From an uncultured Clostridia bacterium (GTDB lineage: Bacteria; Bacillota; Clostridia; Christensenellales; Borkfalkiaceae): DNA of 53,480 nucleotides. Location of the stretch: the NCBI GenBank assembly GCA_959605945.1, contig CAUHGY010000002.1:1-53480 (forward strand), written 5' to 3'. Positions 25,399-35,486 of this stretch are shown here, one piece after another (positions within the stretch are counted from its first letter, which is position 1; each line of letters starts with the position of its first letter). The translations under genes and the position numbers were made by a program. The notes beneath the pieces were generated by a model, which was given only the letters and a program-made list of their open reading frames with translations, was not told where the DNA came from and did not search any database.

Positions 25399-25593
25399 GA
25401 ATTTTCCTATCCTGCCTGTATATCGGCATTATAGCAAATTTAAAAGCAAAAAGCAATGGCGAAAAAATTTTTCACGGAATGCAGCCGCCGAAAGCGGTTG
25501 AAAAGTAACGCGCGAATGCGGTAAAACGATAAAACGCCGCCTTAACGGCGATAAATAAAATTCAGCCGTCAGAGTAAATTAAGATTGCCTTGT
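25399..25593 (-). terminator. Spacer carrying a minus-strand hairpin terminator
   Basis: Within this spacer CGCCG (25535-25539) pairs with CGGCG (25546-25550); on the minus strand it is followed by TTTTATCGTTTT, fitting termination of the membrane-protein gene that ends at 25594. Confidence 0.55.
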
Positions 25594-26337
25594 CTATACC
25601 CCGTATTTTGCCATTATTTTCAGCACCGCGCCCAGACCGTCGTTGATGGTTGAAGCGTCTTCGGGAAGGCTTTCGTCGTTCTCCGCCCTGGCGACCGCGT
25701 ACTGAAGGTCTTTGACCTGGCGTTTTTCACCTGTATTGAGATTGTAATATTGCAGCCTTTCTATTATATTCTTTACGTGATTGAAATCTATTTCGCAAGG
25801 TTGTTCTTTTTTTTCCTGCCGGCAGTTTATTTTCTGCACTCCTCTTGTTTCCCGTATCGGCGTTTCTTCGGCGTTGCAGACATTGCTGTCCGATAAATTA
25901 CTGCCGTCACGGGAGCCGGCATATTTGATAAAATCGTTTAACCCGGGTGTTCCGGCTTGAAAATCTTTTTTACCGCTGTTTTTTATTTGGCTGTCAATGA
26001 GATCTATAAGTTTTTTTTCTGCTTTTTTCGCTTTTATTTTTCCTGCGGGGAAGAATGCGAACGGCAGGTAAAAAAAGACGCCTATCGCTGCGGTCAGCGG
26101 AAGGCAGACGGCCAGAAATCCGCTTTCGGCAAGCGCCGCCGTCTCGGCAAGCAAAAAAACCGCCGTCAGCAAAAGAAAGGCGCGCGGATATTTTCTGCTC
26201 GAGCTTTTCTGAAGCCTGTACGGAATATACAGCGCCGAAAAAGACGCCGCGATCAGCCCTGCGGCAACGAAAAATATGACGTCTGCCCCTGCAAGGGCGA
26301 AAAAGTTTTTTACCGTGCCGAGAAAATTTGCGTCCAT
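25594..26337 (-). CDS. Predicted membrane protein of unknown function
   Basis: About 247 aa from ATG 26337, chosen because AGAGG lies 6 bases upstream; the open frame runs further but would overlap addA. Three to four hydrophobic segments lie in the first ~110 residues (ADVIFFVAAGLIAASFSALY, AFLLLTAVFLLAETAAL, FLAVCLPLTAAIGVFFYLPF). The C-terminal half is charged and soluble (KAEKKLIDLIDSQI, IDFNHVKNIIERLQYY). No family recognised. It follows addA after 91 bases and may be in the same transcript, or be driven by the AT-rich sequence just upstream. Confidence 0.65.
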   Translation of the reverse strand: MDANFLGTVKNFFALAGADVIFFVAAGLIAASFSALYIPYRLQKSSSRKYPRAFLLLTAVFLLAETAALAESGFLAVCLPLTAAIGVFFYLPFAFFPAGKIKAKKAEKKLIDLIDSQIKNSGKKDFQAGTPGLNDFIKYAGSRDGSNLSDSNVCNAEETPIRETRGVQKINCRQEKKEQPCEIDFNHVKNIIERLQYYNLNTGEKRQVKDLQYAVARAENDESLPEDASTINDGLGAVLKIMAKYGV

Positions 26338-26428
26338 GTAAAACCTCTGCCTAACATAATATACCGCGCGGCAGACCGAAATATCGGAGAGATTGTCGCT
26401 TTTTGTCTTATACGGTCGGTTGAGAGGG

Positions 26429-29400
26429 TCAGTCGATGAAAATCTGCGCACCCGTCAGCAAACTGATCACGGATTTACCGATAACTTTGATTTTTAACGC
26501 TTTTTCCGCCGCTTTTGCGTACAGTCGCAGCTGGCCGGCGTATTTTTCTTTTAATTTTTCTTCGGGGAGAGCAGAGTATTTGTAATCGAAAATTACCGCG
26601 CCGTCGTTCCCCGTTATCAGAAGATCGATGACTCCCTGAACAAGAATTTCGGCAGTGCTGTCCGTTGGGAAAAGTTCGTTTGCGGGAAGATTGACGAGAA
26701 AACTTTTTTCTTTATAAATATTCTTGCCGGAAAGATCGGCAAACGCATTTCCGTCAAGAACGCGCTGTATGCTTTTTAAATCGATCGACGAAATTTCGTC
26801 TTCGGTCATCAATCCTTTTTCTATAAAGAGCCGGCTTTCCTCTTCTGCGGAGCGGCGGGCGTCGAAGTCGTAAAGTTCCATGAATCTGTGCGCCGCAATG
26901 CCCCTTTCGCGGGCGCCGCTGTCGTTTTCAGGATAAAGTTCCGTTACGGGGTAATACTCTTTCCGCGTGCTTTCCTGCAAGGCGGTCACGCTGGTTTTCA
27001 GCGGCAGCACGGTTTCCTCTTCGAACGGATATCTGAATGAAAAAGCTTTGTCCATGATCAAAGTCAGCGTGGGATTTTTTTCGCCGACAATGACTTTTCT
27101 GACTTCCTTTGCAAAATTTATAAAATCGGCGGCGTCGCCGTCGTGAACGGTAACGGGCAGGCTTTTGGGAATATAGTCGATGAATCTGTCCGCTCCCGTG
27201 AAAACGTCGCCGCGGGAATCGTTATCGCTCTTAAAAGTCAGGTGGAGAGAATATTCCGCGCGCGTCATTGCCACGTAAAACAGCCGCAGTTCTTCTTTTA
27301 ACCTGTTTTCGCGCGCGCGTTCTTTTATAAGTCCGCGGAAAGGCGTTTCGCAGACGGTCATCGTGAGGTCGTCGTAAAATTTCACGGCAAAACCGAGATC
27401 CCGATCGAACAGCACTTCTTCGCGGTCGTCTTCGGTTCTGAAACGGCGTTCCAGCCCGCAAACTATGACGACGGGAAATTCCAGCCCCTTGGATGAGTGA
27501 ATGGTCATGACCTTGACGGCGTTTTCGGCTTGTCCCGCCGCGAGTTCGACGCCGCTCTCCGCAATGTTTAAAAACTCTCTGACAGACAGTTCCCTGCCGT
27601 TTTCGTATGCCGCGGTAATGAACCGGCGAAGCCGCGCCGCTTTCATCCCGCCGGTCCGCTGCGCGTAAAGATAAGCTTCCATATCGCTGTCTGCGGCGAC
27701 TTTTTCCATTATATCCGCCGCGCTTAAAAAATCGCTTATGAAACGCAGATTTCGGAAATACGAGTCGAAAGCGCGTACTTTGTCGCCCAAAGCCGTTTTA
27801 TCGCGGTCTTTTATAAAGAGATATGCCCGGCAGAATCCGTCGCCGCGTTTTGACAGGCCGCTGTCGCGGTACGCCGCGCTTATACGGGCAAGTTCTTCAT
27901 CCGAAAAATTGCCCACCGGGCTTTTCATGACCGTTGCGAGAGGAATGTCTTGCAGAAAACAGTCGATAAGTTTTAAAACGCAAATCATGACCTGTATCTC
28001 GGGGTAGTCCGTCAGGCTGTCTTTGACTTCCGAAGAAACAGGCACGTTCATCTGAGCAAGACCTTTCACTATGTCCGAAACATAGGCATTGCTTTTATTT
28101 CGCGTGAGCACGGCTATATCGCCGAATTCCACGGGTTTAAACTTATTTTCTTTGGCGTCGTAAAATTGTTTTCCGAGCTCTTCTTTTATTATTCCCGCTA
28201 TCAGAACGGCTGTGTCCGCAGGCGCGGACTCTTCCCGGCGGCACTCTTTCAAAATATCGTAAATCCGCGGTTCTTCGGTCTTTTTGGGAGCTTTGCCGCC
28301 CGCGAGGCGGTGCAATTCTACCCTGCCTGGCGCATTCGCGCCGTAGCCGCCTGAAAGCAGTGATTCGGTTTTATAGTCGGCGCCGTAATATTCTTTTGTC
28401 ATGGCGTGCGAAAAAACGCTGTTTACGGCGTTTATGACGTTTTCCGCCGAGCGGAAATTTCTGTTCAGCCTGACGGTCTTTTCGCCGCGTTCGTTCATTA
28501 AAGCGAATTTATTGCGGAAATATTCGGGACGACAGCCGCGGAATCCGTAAATGCTCTGTTTTTCATCGCCGACCATAAACGCATTGCCGTCCGATACGAG
28601 CGACAGAATGTACTCCTGAACCCCGTTTACGTCCTGATATTCGTCCACGAAAACGTAGTCGTATCTGGCTCTTACTGCGGAAAGGATCTCTTCGGTTTTT
28701 AAAATTTTCAGCGAGAAATGTTCGAGATCGTTGAAGTCGAGAACGTTTTCTTCGCGCTTGATCTCCGAATAAATCTCGTAAAACCGCTCGGTCAGGCTTG
28801 AAAGCGCGCGCGTATGCTCTGCAAGTTCCGCCGCGCGGGCCTTATCGGTTTTGTAATCGGTCAGACATTTATTATACCTTTCGCACAGTTTTACGAACGC
28901 TTCGCGAGCGCTTTTGACAGACTCTTTGAGTTCCAGGCACTTTTCATCGAGTTTTCTCTCCGAGCGGATTTCGGGCTTGAAATTTTCATACCGCTTGAAA
29001 GCGTATACGTCGCCGTTCAAAATATCCTGTATCGCATCGATAAGGAGGGCGGCTGCCGCCGCGCTTTTCGGAGCCGCGTCCCGCAATCCGTTTTCTGCGG
29101 CGGAAAGAGTTTCCGACAGGCGTTTGAGCTGTTTGTCTGCGAGCGATTTGTATTCTTTCAGCATATCGTCGAAGCCGTCGCCCGAATAAGCGGAAAAGGC
29201 TTTCTCGAGAGTGCGGACGGGGTCGGCTTCGGTTATGACCGAGCCGTAAAGCGAAAGAACGAGAGCTTTAAGCCCTTTGTCCGATCGTTTTACCGCGTGG
29301 CGGGAAATAAGATTTTTAAAGTTTTGATCGTTTTCGGCGTAAAGTTCCCTGAAAACTTTATCCACAGCCTGTGCTTTTAAGGTTTCGCACTGCGCCTGAT

Positions 29401-29767
29401 CGGCAATTTTATAATCGGGAGAAACTCCCGCCGCAAAAAAATAACATCTTATCAGCCGCGAACAGAAAGAATGCAGCGTGCATATATCGGCCGTGCCTAT
29501 TTCGCCGAGCTGTTCGGACAGAGTTTTATCCGCCCCCGAATTGATGCGGTTGATGACGGATTTTTTGAGTTTTTCTTTCATGTCTGCGGCAGCCGCTTCT
29601 GTAAAAGTTACGGCGAGAACTCTGCCGACCTTAGTCTCTCCCGCGGATATGAGCTGTGTCAGCCGTTCTATCATGACGGTGGTCTTGCCGCTGCCCGCAG
29701 ACGCGGAAATAAGAATGTTTCCTTTTTTATGGTTTACGACTTGAAGCTGTTCTTCGGTAAACGCCAT
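26429..29767 (-). CDS. addA: ATP-dependent helicase/nuclease subunit A (AddA)
   Basis: UvrD-type helicase with C-terminal nuclease that, with AddB, resects double-strand breaks. Start ATG 29767 overlaps the addB stop (TAATG) and has GGAGGGAGA upstream; the longer open frame is not needed. Motif I ISASAGSGKTTVMIERL (~21-37), motif II FVDEYQDVN, motif III GDEKQSIYGFRG, motif V VMTIHSSKGLEFPVVIV, motif VI LFYVAMTRAEYSL. The RecB-like nuclease motif is near the C-terminus: VQGVIDLLITGNDGAVIFDY then K. 1112 aa, slightly short of B. subtilis AddA (1232). Confidence 0.95.
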   Translation of the reverse strand: MAFTEEQLQVVNHKKGNILISASAGSGKTTVMIERLTQLISAGETKVGRVLAVTFTEAAAADMKEKLKKSVINRINSGADKTLSEQLGEIGTADICTLHSFCSRLIRCYFFAAGVSPDYKIADQAQCETLKAQAVDKVFRELYAENDQNFKNLISRHAVKRSDKGLKALVLSLYGSVITEADPVRTLEKAFSAYSGDGFDDMLKEYKSLADKQLKRLSETLSAAENGLRDAAPKSAAAAALLIDAIQDILNGDVYAFKRYENFKPEIRSERKLDEKCLELKESVKSAREAFVKLCERYNKCLTDYKTDKARAAELAEHTRALSSLTERFYEIYSEIKREENVLDFNDLEHFSLKILKTEEILSAVRARYDYVFVDEYQDVNGVQEYILSLVSDGNAFMVGDEKQSIYGFRGCRPEYFRNKFALMNERGEKTVRLNRNFRSAENVINAVNSVFSHAMTKEYYGADYKTESLLSGGYGANAPGRVELHRLAGGKAPKKTEEPRIYDILKECRREESAPADTAVLIAGIIKEELGKQFYDAKENKFKPVEFGDIAVLTRNKSNAYVSDIVKGLAQMNVPVSSEVKDSLTDYPEIQVMICVLKLIDCFLQDIPLATVMKSPVGNFSDEELARISAAYRDSGLSKRGDGFCRAYLFIKDRDKTALGDKVRAFDSYFRNLRFISDFLSAADIMEKVAADSDMEAYLYAQRTGGMKAARLRRFITAAYENGRELSVREFLNIAESGVELAAGQAENAVKVMTIHSSKGLEFPVVIVCGLERRFRTEDDREEVLFDRDLGFAVKFYDDLTMTVCETPFRGLIKERARENRLKEELRLFYVAMTRAEYSLHLTFKSDNDSRGDVFTGADRFIDYIPKSLPVTVHDGDAADFINFAKEVRKVIVGEKNPTLTLIMDKAFSFRYPFEEETVLPLKTSVTALQESTRKEYYPVTELYPENDSGARERGIAAHRFMELYDFDARRSAEEESRLFIEKGLMTEDEISSIDLKSIQRVLDGNAFADLSGKNIYKEKSFLVNLPANELFPTDSTAEILVQGVIDLLITGNDGAVIFDYKYSALPEEKLKEKYAGQLRLYAKAAEKALKIKVIGKSVISLLTGAQIFID

Positions 29768-32700
29768 TATTCTCCCTCCTCCGCTGCTTTGATTATCGTT
29801 TCTTCGTCCACGCCGCCTACTTCCCGTTCTGATCCTCCGCCGCAAAGGCCTTTAAACGGGCAGTGTTCGCAGCTGCCTTTATAGGGAGAAGGGGCTATCA
29901 CTCCGCCGAGCATGTAATCCGCCGCCTTGCGGCTGACCTTTTCGGCATATCCGACGTACGAAGAGAGCGCTTTTTCCGACGTTGCTTTTTTAAAGCCGCT
30001 TTTTCCTTTTGTTACGGGAAGAAAAACGCTTCCGCCGCTTTCGGCAAGGTCGCTGTCCTGTGCGTAAAGTATGCGTTCGTCGTCGAGAAATTTGCCTACG
30101 GCGTCCGGTTTGTTTTTGTTCTCCGGTGCGGTATATTCTTCGGAAACGGGCAGGTACATTACTCCCGCAAGCCTGCCTTTCAGTGATGATGCGTAAAGAT
30201 AGAGCTGCAGTTTTAAGCCTGCAAACAGAGATTTGTCGCTTCCGTCGACCTTTCCCGTTTTGTAATCCACTATGCGGTAATAACCGTCGAAGGCGTCGAT
30301 TCTGTCGATTTTTCCGACGAGCGTTACTTTGTCTTTGATAAGTTCGGTTTCGAATTTTTTTTCGAACTCCACGGGTTTGAACAGGGATTTTTTAAATTGC
30401 AGGTAAATTTTATGACAGTAATCCCGTGCTTCTTTCAGCACTCTTTGAATCTGTGAAGAAGTGTCGCCCTGTTCGCTATACCGCGCGTATTCGGGGCGGG
30501 ACAGAATTTCTTCGGCAATGTTTGCGAAAAGCGCGTCGGATGACACTCTGTCGGTAACCGCGCCCATTCTTGCTACGTAGGCGTTGAAAATCTCGTGCAT
30601 CAGATTGCCGACGGAAAGCGCGCTGACGTTGCCCTCTTCCCTGTCTTTTAACCGCAGAACGTGCGAGGCAAAGGCGCGGAAAGGGCAGACGTAAAAGTCT
30701 TCGATGGCGGTCGGAGAGGTGACGGGGCTTATTACGGCGCGCTCTGCGCAGTCAAGCCGCATTTTTATTTCTTTATTTGCATATTCGGCTATACTTACTG
30801 CTTTGTCGTGCAGACAGGAGTAGTAAAATGCCGAGGCGTCGGAAAAATCGTCGTTCACGCCGTCGGCATATTCGCCGCAGGCTTTTGCAAATGACAAAAG
30901 CCCCTGTTCCGCGGTCAGGTAATCCGCGGCGGAATCGTAAGGCTTTACCGAAAAAAGGTTGGACAGATACAGAATTATTTCGCTCGGCGAATTTTTTTTG
31001 CCGTTGTCGTTTACGGGATAAGACAGAAAAAGTTTGCTTCCGAACGCCGAAAGCCCCAGGCCCGTGTTTTCGCGCGTGCGCCTGTTTACGAGGTTGATTT
31101 TCGGTTCGACCATTATTTTTATTTCGTAAAGCCTATTAATATCTCCGTCGGAGAGCAAAGCGACGTCGTCTTTGACAGCAGGAACGCTGTCTTTGAGCCC
31201 CGCGGCGAAAAGATATTTTGTCCGGGCAAGGCCCGTTTCCCTGTATCCGCCGATAAACACCGCGTCTTCGTACTGCGGGATAATTGACAGCTCGAGCGCC
31301 GAAACGCCGCTTAAAAAAACCGTTTTAAGCTCTGAAAGAGAAATATCATCTCCGAGCAGCGTTTCAAGCTGGGAGAGAATGTCGCAAACCGCGCTGTAAA
31401 TTTGGCTGCAGACGGCAGCCTCGTCATAAAAGCCGTTTTCTTTCAATTTTTCGGAAAGAGCTTTTAATTTGTTCTCGGCGTCTGTGCGTTGTAACAGCGC
31501 GTGGATATCAAAACAGCTTACCGTTTCGCACAGATCGCGCCTGAATGCGTTCAGCTCTTCGAGATTTTCGCCGTCGCTCAAAGTAAATTCCGAATTTATT
31601 CTGCCGTAATTTATGTTGTATTTTACGAGATAATTTTCGAATCTGTCGGTAAGATCTTTGTCATTACAGTATATGGGATTTTTAAAAAACGCAGAAAGCG
31701 CGTTTCTGTCTTTTCCCGAACGAAACACGTCTATGTATGCCGCGATAAGCCTTATCAGCGGGTGATTCAAGGGCTTTTTCTTTTCGTCGAGAAAAAAGGG
31801 TATTTTCAAAAGACCGAAAACTCTCTTTATTTCTTCGCCGTATTCCGATAGATCCGGCAGCGCTACCGCCATGTCGCGGTAACGCATCCCTCCCATGACG
31901 GCGGATTTTATGGTTTTGGCGATGATCTCTGTTTCGTCGCGCACGGTTTTTGCCCGGCGGAATAAAATTTTATCGGTTTCTGTTTTTTTCAGACCGAATG
32001 ACGCAGGGTCGAACAGAGCTTGTCTGATCAAAGCGGCTTCCGCAGGACCGCCGTCCGCAAGCGTTTCGGTAATGCAGCGTATCCCCTGCTTTTCGCACAG
32101 TTCTTTGAACGCCGCGGCAGTTTCGTTTACGTATAGAAAGTCGTTTTTTCCGCCTGTAAGTATGGCGGTAACCGATTTAGCCCGCCTTAACAGCGCGCTG
32201 ACGGCGTTTCTTGCCTGGCGCGTCCAGGCGGTGTAGCCGGCGATAAAAACGTCGGCTTTATTTATTTCCGGATCCTTTTCTATGATATCAGGAAGATATG
32301 AAAGAAGCGAGCTTTGATCGTCGTAACCGCTGTCGTTCAGAAACTCCTGATATTTTTGAAAGACTGCGGCAATATCCGCAAGTTTGTTTTTGAGAACGCC
32401 CGTCATGCTTTCTGCCGCCCGGTACACGTCGCACGGGGTTATCCCCGCGCTTTTTAACTGCGTTATCAGTTCGAAAAGGGAGGGTGCAAGATTGGTTTTG
32501 CTGTAATTGAAACATTGCAGACGCATTTTAGACAGGATGCGCTTTACCGCCATGGCGGAACCTTCTTTAGAAAGCGTTTTCCCTTCCCGTCTTTTTTTGG
32601 CAAGATAGTTTCCGAAAGAATATACGTCGGTATTGAAAGTGCCCCCGAAAGCGTCGCATATGCGGCGTTCGGCCATAAGCGAAACCTTTTCTTCGCAAAA

Positions 32701-32811
32701 GACGATGTTTCTTTCAGACAGTCCCTCTGTTTTGTTTTCGAGAGTGCGGGTCAGAACGCCGAATATTTCGTGATATGACGTTGTCAGAATAAGTCGCGCT
32801 TGTTTTTCCAT
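29767..32811 (-). CDS. addB: ATP-dependent nuclease subunit B (AddB)
   Basis: Partner of AddA; scans for recombination hotspots and contributes the second nuclease. Nuclease core VTLVGKIDRIDAFDGYYRIVD then YKTGK gives the D-x(n)-D-Y-K pattern. Iron-sulfur Cys: one upstream at YVCPFRAFASHVL, others at SCEHCPFKGLCGG. At 1014 aa it is shorter than B. subtilis AddB (1166), and the N-terminus (ARLILTTSYHEIFGVL) lacks the Walker A GxxGxGK seen in the longer homologues. First gene of addB-addA. Confidence 0.92.
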   Translation of the reverse strand: MEKQARLILTTSYHEIFGVLTRTLENKTEGLSERNIVFCEEKVSLMAERRICDAFGGTFNTDVYSFGNYLAKKRREGKTLSKEGSAMAVKRILSKMRLQCFNYSKTNLAPSLFELITQLKSAGITPCDVYRAAESMTGVLKNKLADIAAVFQKYQEFLNDSGYDDQSSLLSYLPDIIEKDPEINKADVFIAGYTAWTRQARNAVSALLRRAKSVTAILTGGKNDFLYVNETAAAFKELCEKQGIRCITETLADGGPAEAALIRQALFDPASFGLKKTETDKILFRRAKTVRDETEIIAKTIKSAVMGGMRYRDMAVALPDLSEYGEEIKRVFGLLKIPFFLDEKKKPLNHPLIRLIAAYIDVFRSGKDRNALSAFFKNPIYCNDKDLTDRFENYLVKYNINYGRINSEFTLSDGENLEELNAFRRDLCETVSCFDIHALLQRTDAENKLKALSEKLKENGFYDEAAVCSQIYSAVCDILSQLETLLGDDISLSELKTVFLSGVSALELSIIPQYEDAVFIGGYRETGLARTKYLFAAGLKDSVPAVKDDVALLSDGDINRLYEIKIMVEPKINLVNRRTRENTGLGLSAFGSKLFLSYPVNDNGKKNSPSEIILYLSNLFSVKPYDSAADYLTAEQGLLSFAKACGEYADGVNDDFSDASAFYYSCLHDKAVSIAEYANKEIKMRLDCAERAVISPVTSPTAIEDFYVCPFRAFASHVLRLKDREEGNVSALSVGNLMHEIFNAYVARMGAVTDRVSSDALFANIAEEILSRPEYARYSEQGDTSSQIQRVLKEARDYCHKIYLQFKKSLFKPVEFEKKFETELIKDKVTLVGKIDRIDAFDGYYRIVDYKTGKVDGSDKSLFAGLKLQLYLYASSLKGRLAGVMYLPVSEEYTAPENKNKPDAVGKFLDDERILYAQDSDLAESGGSVFLPVTKGKSGFKKATSEKALSSYVGYAEKVSRKAADYMLGGVIAPSPYKGSCEHCPFKGLCGGGSEREVGGVDEETIIKAAEEGE

Positions 32812-32862
32812 GTTAATATTGTATCATATTTTTCAAACTTTTAAAGTTTTTTATCATACGGT

Positions 32863-32891
32863 TTTACAATTTTTTTTATTTGTGGTATTAT
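32863..32891 (+). promoter_or_regulatory. Promoter of the lipoprotein gene
   Basis: TTTACA (32863-32868), 17-bp spacer, TATTAT (32886-32891), ~30 bases before the ATG. Confidence 0.6.
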
Positions 32892-32920
32892 GTTAAATAT
32901 AATTACGTTCGGAGACAGAA

Positions 32921-34042
32921 ATGAAAAAAATATTTTTTGCGTTTATTTTGGTTTTTGCTCTGCTTGTAGGAGGCTGCAGCTGTAACGATCCCGCGGTGCT
33001 TTCTTTCGGCAACGACTGGAACAACGGCAGAGGCGCCTCGGTCGGGATGAAAGAGATTCTCACCTACGATGTTTCTTTTGACGACGATTTTACGTCCGGA
33101 AGCTATAACTTCGAAAAGGATTCGGCTCTCGACGGCGTGGAATATTCCTTTGAAAACGGCAAATATGTTCAGACGCTGACGGTTTTGGATTACCGTGCGT
33201 CGATACCCAATGAGTCCAGCTCTCTGGTGGAAGAAATAAGAGCGACCGAAACGAACACCATTCTTATGATAGAAAGCAAATTCACCGTCACCGCAAAATA
33301 CGACTGCGGCGATGCGGAAGAAGACAAATTCACGAGCGAAGATTACGTGAATTCGGTCGTTTATTTTTCGGGCGGGTCTTTCATGCCAATTTATTCCAAA
33401 ACCGAAAATTATTTTTCGCACCTGGTGCTCAGCGGCGGTAAATATACGGTCGAGACGACACATAATACCAAGGAAGTGCTGTATGAAAAAACCTCTTATA
33501 CCGTCAATTCCGAGTATTTCGACACTTCCGAAGAAAGCGGCGAAGAACCGCAGTCCGAAAAAGATTCCGAGACTTTCAATTATACCTATAAGACCGCCAT
33601 CGACAATGCCGAGCTTCTTTTTGCTCTCCGCGGAATGTCGTTGAGAAAAGATTCTACCTCCGCTCTTTCCACGGTTTCTCCCAATTACGGACAGACGCAG
33701 ACGCTCAACGTCAGGTACTATGACGATCAGGAAATCGACCTGTTCGGTTTCAGCACCGACGGCGGCGAACCGACGGACGCGACCGTCAACGCCAGGTGCG
33801 TGAGTTTCGTGCTCGCGCCGAGCGGAGCCGGGTGCACCGGATGTATGGGCGGCACTACCACGGGCACGGCGCAGCTGGTGTTTTTGGAAAACAGGCCGGG
33901 CGAAGAGGTGCAGACTGTGAGCGACAGATCTCTTGTGGTGCGTTACGTTACCCCGCTTACCGCAATCGACGGCACTTATTCGCGAATGGGAGCGCTGGTA
34001 TATAATCTCGAAGACGTTACCGTGATATATCCGGGATCGTAA
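32921..34042 (+). CDS. Lipoprotein of unknown function
   Basis: 373 aa with a clear lipoprotein signal: KK, hydrophobic IFFAFILVFALL, lipobox LVGGC (Cys ~19). The mature part is Asp/Glu/Ser/Thr-rich and beta-like, with acidic stretches (EESGEEPQSEKDSE) and a short Cys pair GAGCTGCMGG (~304-312). I recognise no family. It stands alone with its own promoter, divergent from addB, and is presumably exposed on the cell surface. Confidence 0.82.
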   Translation: MKKIFFAFILVFALLVGGCSCNDPAVLSFGNDWNNGRGASVGMKEILTYDVSFDDDFTSGSYNFEKDSALDGVEYSFENGKYVQTLTVLDYRASIPNESSSLVEEIRATETNTILMIESKFTVTAKYDCGDAEEDKFTSEDYVNSVVYFSGGSFMPIYSKTENYFSHLVLSGGKYTVETTHNTKEVLYEKTSYTVNSEYFDTSEESGEEPQSEKDSETFNYTYKTAIDNAELLFALRGMSLRKDSTSALSTVSPNYGQTQTLNVRYYDDQEIDLFGFSTDGGEPTDATVNARCVSFVLAPSGAGCTGCMGGTTTGTAQLVFLENRPGEEVQTVSDRSLVVRYVTPLTAIDGTYSRMGALVYNLEDVTVIYPGS

Positions 34043-34469
34043 ATTGCTGCCGCTTTACCGCAAAAATTTCAGTATTTTTTTAATTTGTGCGCATTTTGCA
34101 CGTGCGGTCCTCGCGGAATTTAAGATTTTTGGCGCCGCGTATCGGGTTTTGCCGCAAATGTTTACATAGACATTTGCGGCGCACGGATTTATCGCTATAC
34201 GGAAAAAGAATAAACGCTTATCGGGAAATAACTTGTCCCCGCACGACAAAGCCGTACGGGGACTTCGATTTGAAAATCGTTGAACAGAAATTTGCAGTTC
34301 CGATTGTTTTTTAATTATCCGAAAATTTATATAAAATCGTTTCGGGCGGATATTTACCGTGAAAACAAAAAACTGTTTTGACGTCAGTTCGACCGTTTTT
34401 CAAAAGTTGGCAATAATCCCAAATTTTTACATGCTATTATTTAATATATATTCTGAAAAGAGGACTGAT
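34043..34469. other. Gene-free spacer with two hairpins
   Basis: Contains GCCGCAAATGT / ACATTTGCGGC (34151-34180, 11-bp perfect stem, 8-nt loop) and GTCCCCG / CGGGGAC (34234-34262). Neither is followed at once by a T-run, so their role as terminators of the lipoprotein gene is unsure. Nothing else recognised. Confidence 0.5.
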
Positions 34470-34715
34470 ATGGAACCGAGAAATGCTATTTCTATCCGTG
34501 TAAATGAATTGCTTCGAGAACGTAAATGGACGGTGTATAAGCTTTCCGTACAAAGCGGCCTGCCTTCTTCCACCCTGTTTAACATTATGCGGGGCAAGTG
34601 CAAATCGTGCAATTTCGATACCATTCTCAATATTTGCCGCGGGTTCGGTATAGAAGTTACTGAGTTTTTGGACAGTAAAATTTTTTCGCTTGAAAATCTT
34701 TCCGACGACAATTAA
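34470..34715 (+). CDS. Small XRE-family HTH regulator
   Basis: 81 aa, essentially one lambda-repressor-like helix-turn-helix: ISIRVNELLRERKWTVYKLS, then VQSGLPSSTLFNIMRGK (recognition helix region), then CNFDTILNICRGFGIEVTEFL. ATG 34470 is chosen because AGAGGA lies 5 bases upstream and the domain begins there; an upstream in-frame ATG at 34359 lacks support. Target unknown; no adjacent co-directional gene. Confidence 0.85.
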   Translation: MEPRNAISIRVNELLRERKWTVYKLSVQSGLPSSTLFNIMRGKCKSCNFDTILNICRGFGIEVTEFLDSKIFSLENLSDDN

Positions 34716-34837
34716 TTTTCCCCCGTAATTTTTTTTGCGAAAATTTGTCTCTGCAGCCGGGTTAAAGTGCTTTTTTCTGATTCGGGTTAGGACTTTTTGC
34801 AGGATATGCCGCGAGGAGATATTGACGACGGCGTTTG

Positions 34838-35464
34838 TTATAATTTGCTGCTTATATTTTCCTGCAATTTATTTATAAAGCAACATACATGATATCCGTC
34901 GCAAACGGCATGATGCACCTGCACCGCAAACGGAACGATGTATTTGCCGTCGGTCAGCTGATATTTTCCGACTGTAAATATCGGAAGCAGATAATTAAAA
35001 TTTCCCGTGTTGAGATTGAATCCGTCAAAAGAAATCCAGGGAATCATTGAAACCGTAAATAAATTTTCCGGGGGATCGGGCTTGGCATAAAAGTTTTTTA
35101 TCGTGCCGAAAGTTTCAAAGTCTTTTTCGTATCTTCTGCAAAACTCGTTAATGTTTTCCGAATATTCTGTCCATAAGTTCGAAAAAGTCAGGGAATCTTT
35201 ATGGAATACGGTATAACTCGGAGACATTTCGTTATAGATCACAAGTTTGCCGTCGTCGCGGAATGCAGTGCGGAACTGTTCAAAGGCGTTGACGGTTTTT
35301 GTTATATAATACAGCATCGCAGGGTAAAATTTTAATCCGCTGTGTTTTAGCCGTGTTACATCCAGTTTTGCGGTGAGACTGTATGTACAGGGCACGTTTT
35401 TGAGATAATGTTCAAAATAGATTTTTCTGTCCCAATTTTGTCTGTCGATAATTTTATATTCCAT
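34838..35464 (-). CDS. Type A chloramphenicol acetyltransferase-like protein
   Basis: 208 aa. CAT-family marks: FEHYLKNVPCTYSLTAKLDVT near the N-terminus, FRTAFRDDGKLVIY, YTVFHKDSLTFSNLWTEY, SMIPWISFDGFNL (139-151, carrying the Ser equivalent to CAT Ser148), and the active-site VQVHHAVCDGYHV with the catalytic His of HHxxxDG at 184-190. It would transfer acetyl from acetyl-CoA to a hydroxyl; chloramphenicol resistance is plausible but unproven, since CAT-like proteins of other specificity exist. ATG 35464 is chosen for AAAGGAAA upstream. It lies 22 bases after the GrpB-deaminase gene, same strand, and may be co-transcribed. Confidence 0.85.
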   Translation of the reverse strand: MEYKIIDRQNWDRKIYFEHYLKNVPCTYSLTAKLDVTRLKHSGLKFYPAMLYYITKTVNAFEQFRTAFRDDGKLVIYNEMSPSYTVFHKDSLTFSNLWTEYSENINEFCRRYEKDFETFGTIKNFYAKPDPPENLFTVSMIPWISFDGFNLNTGNFNYLLPIFTVGKYQLTDGKYIVPFAVQVHHAVCDGYHVCCFINKLQENISSKL

Positions 35465-35486
35465 AATCTGATTTTCCTTTATGATT

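Noticed and set aside
29354..29362. Perfect TTATCCACA DnaA box inside addA
   Set aside because: Single occurrence within coding sequence, far from any clustered boxes; likely chance.
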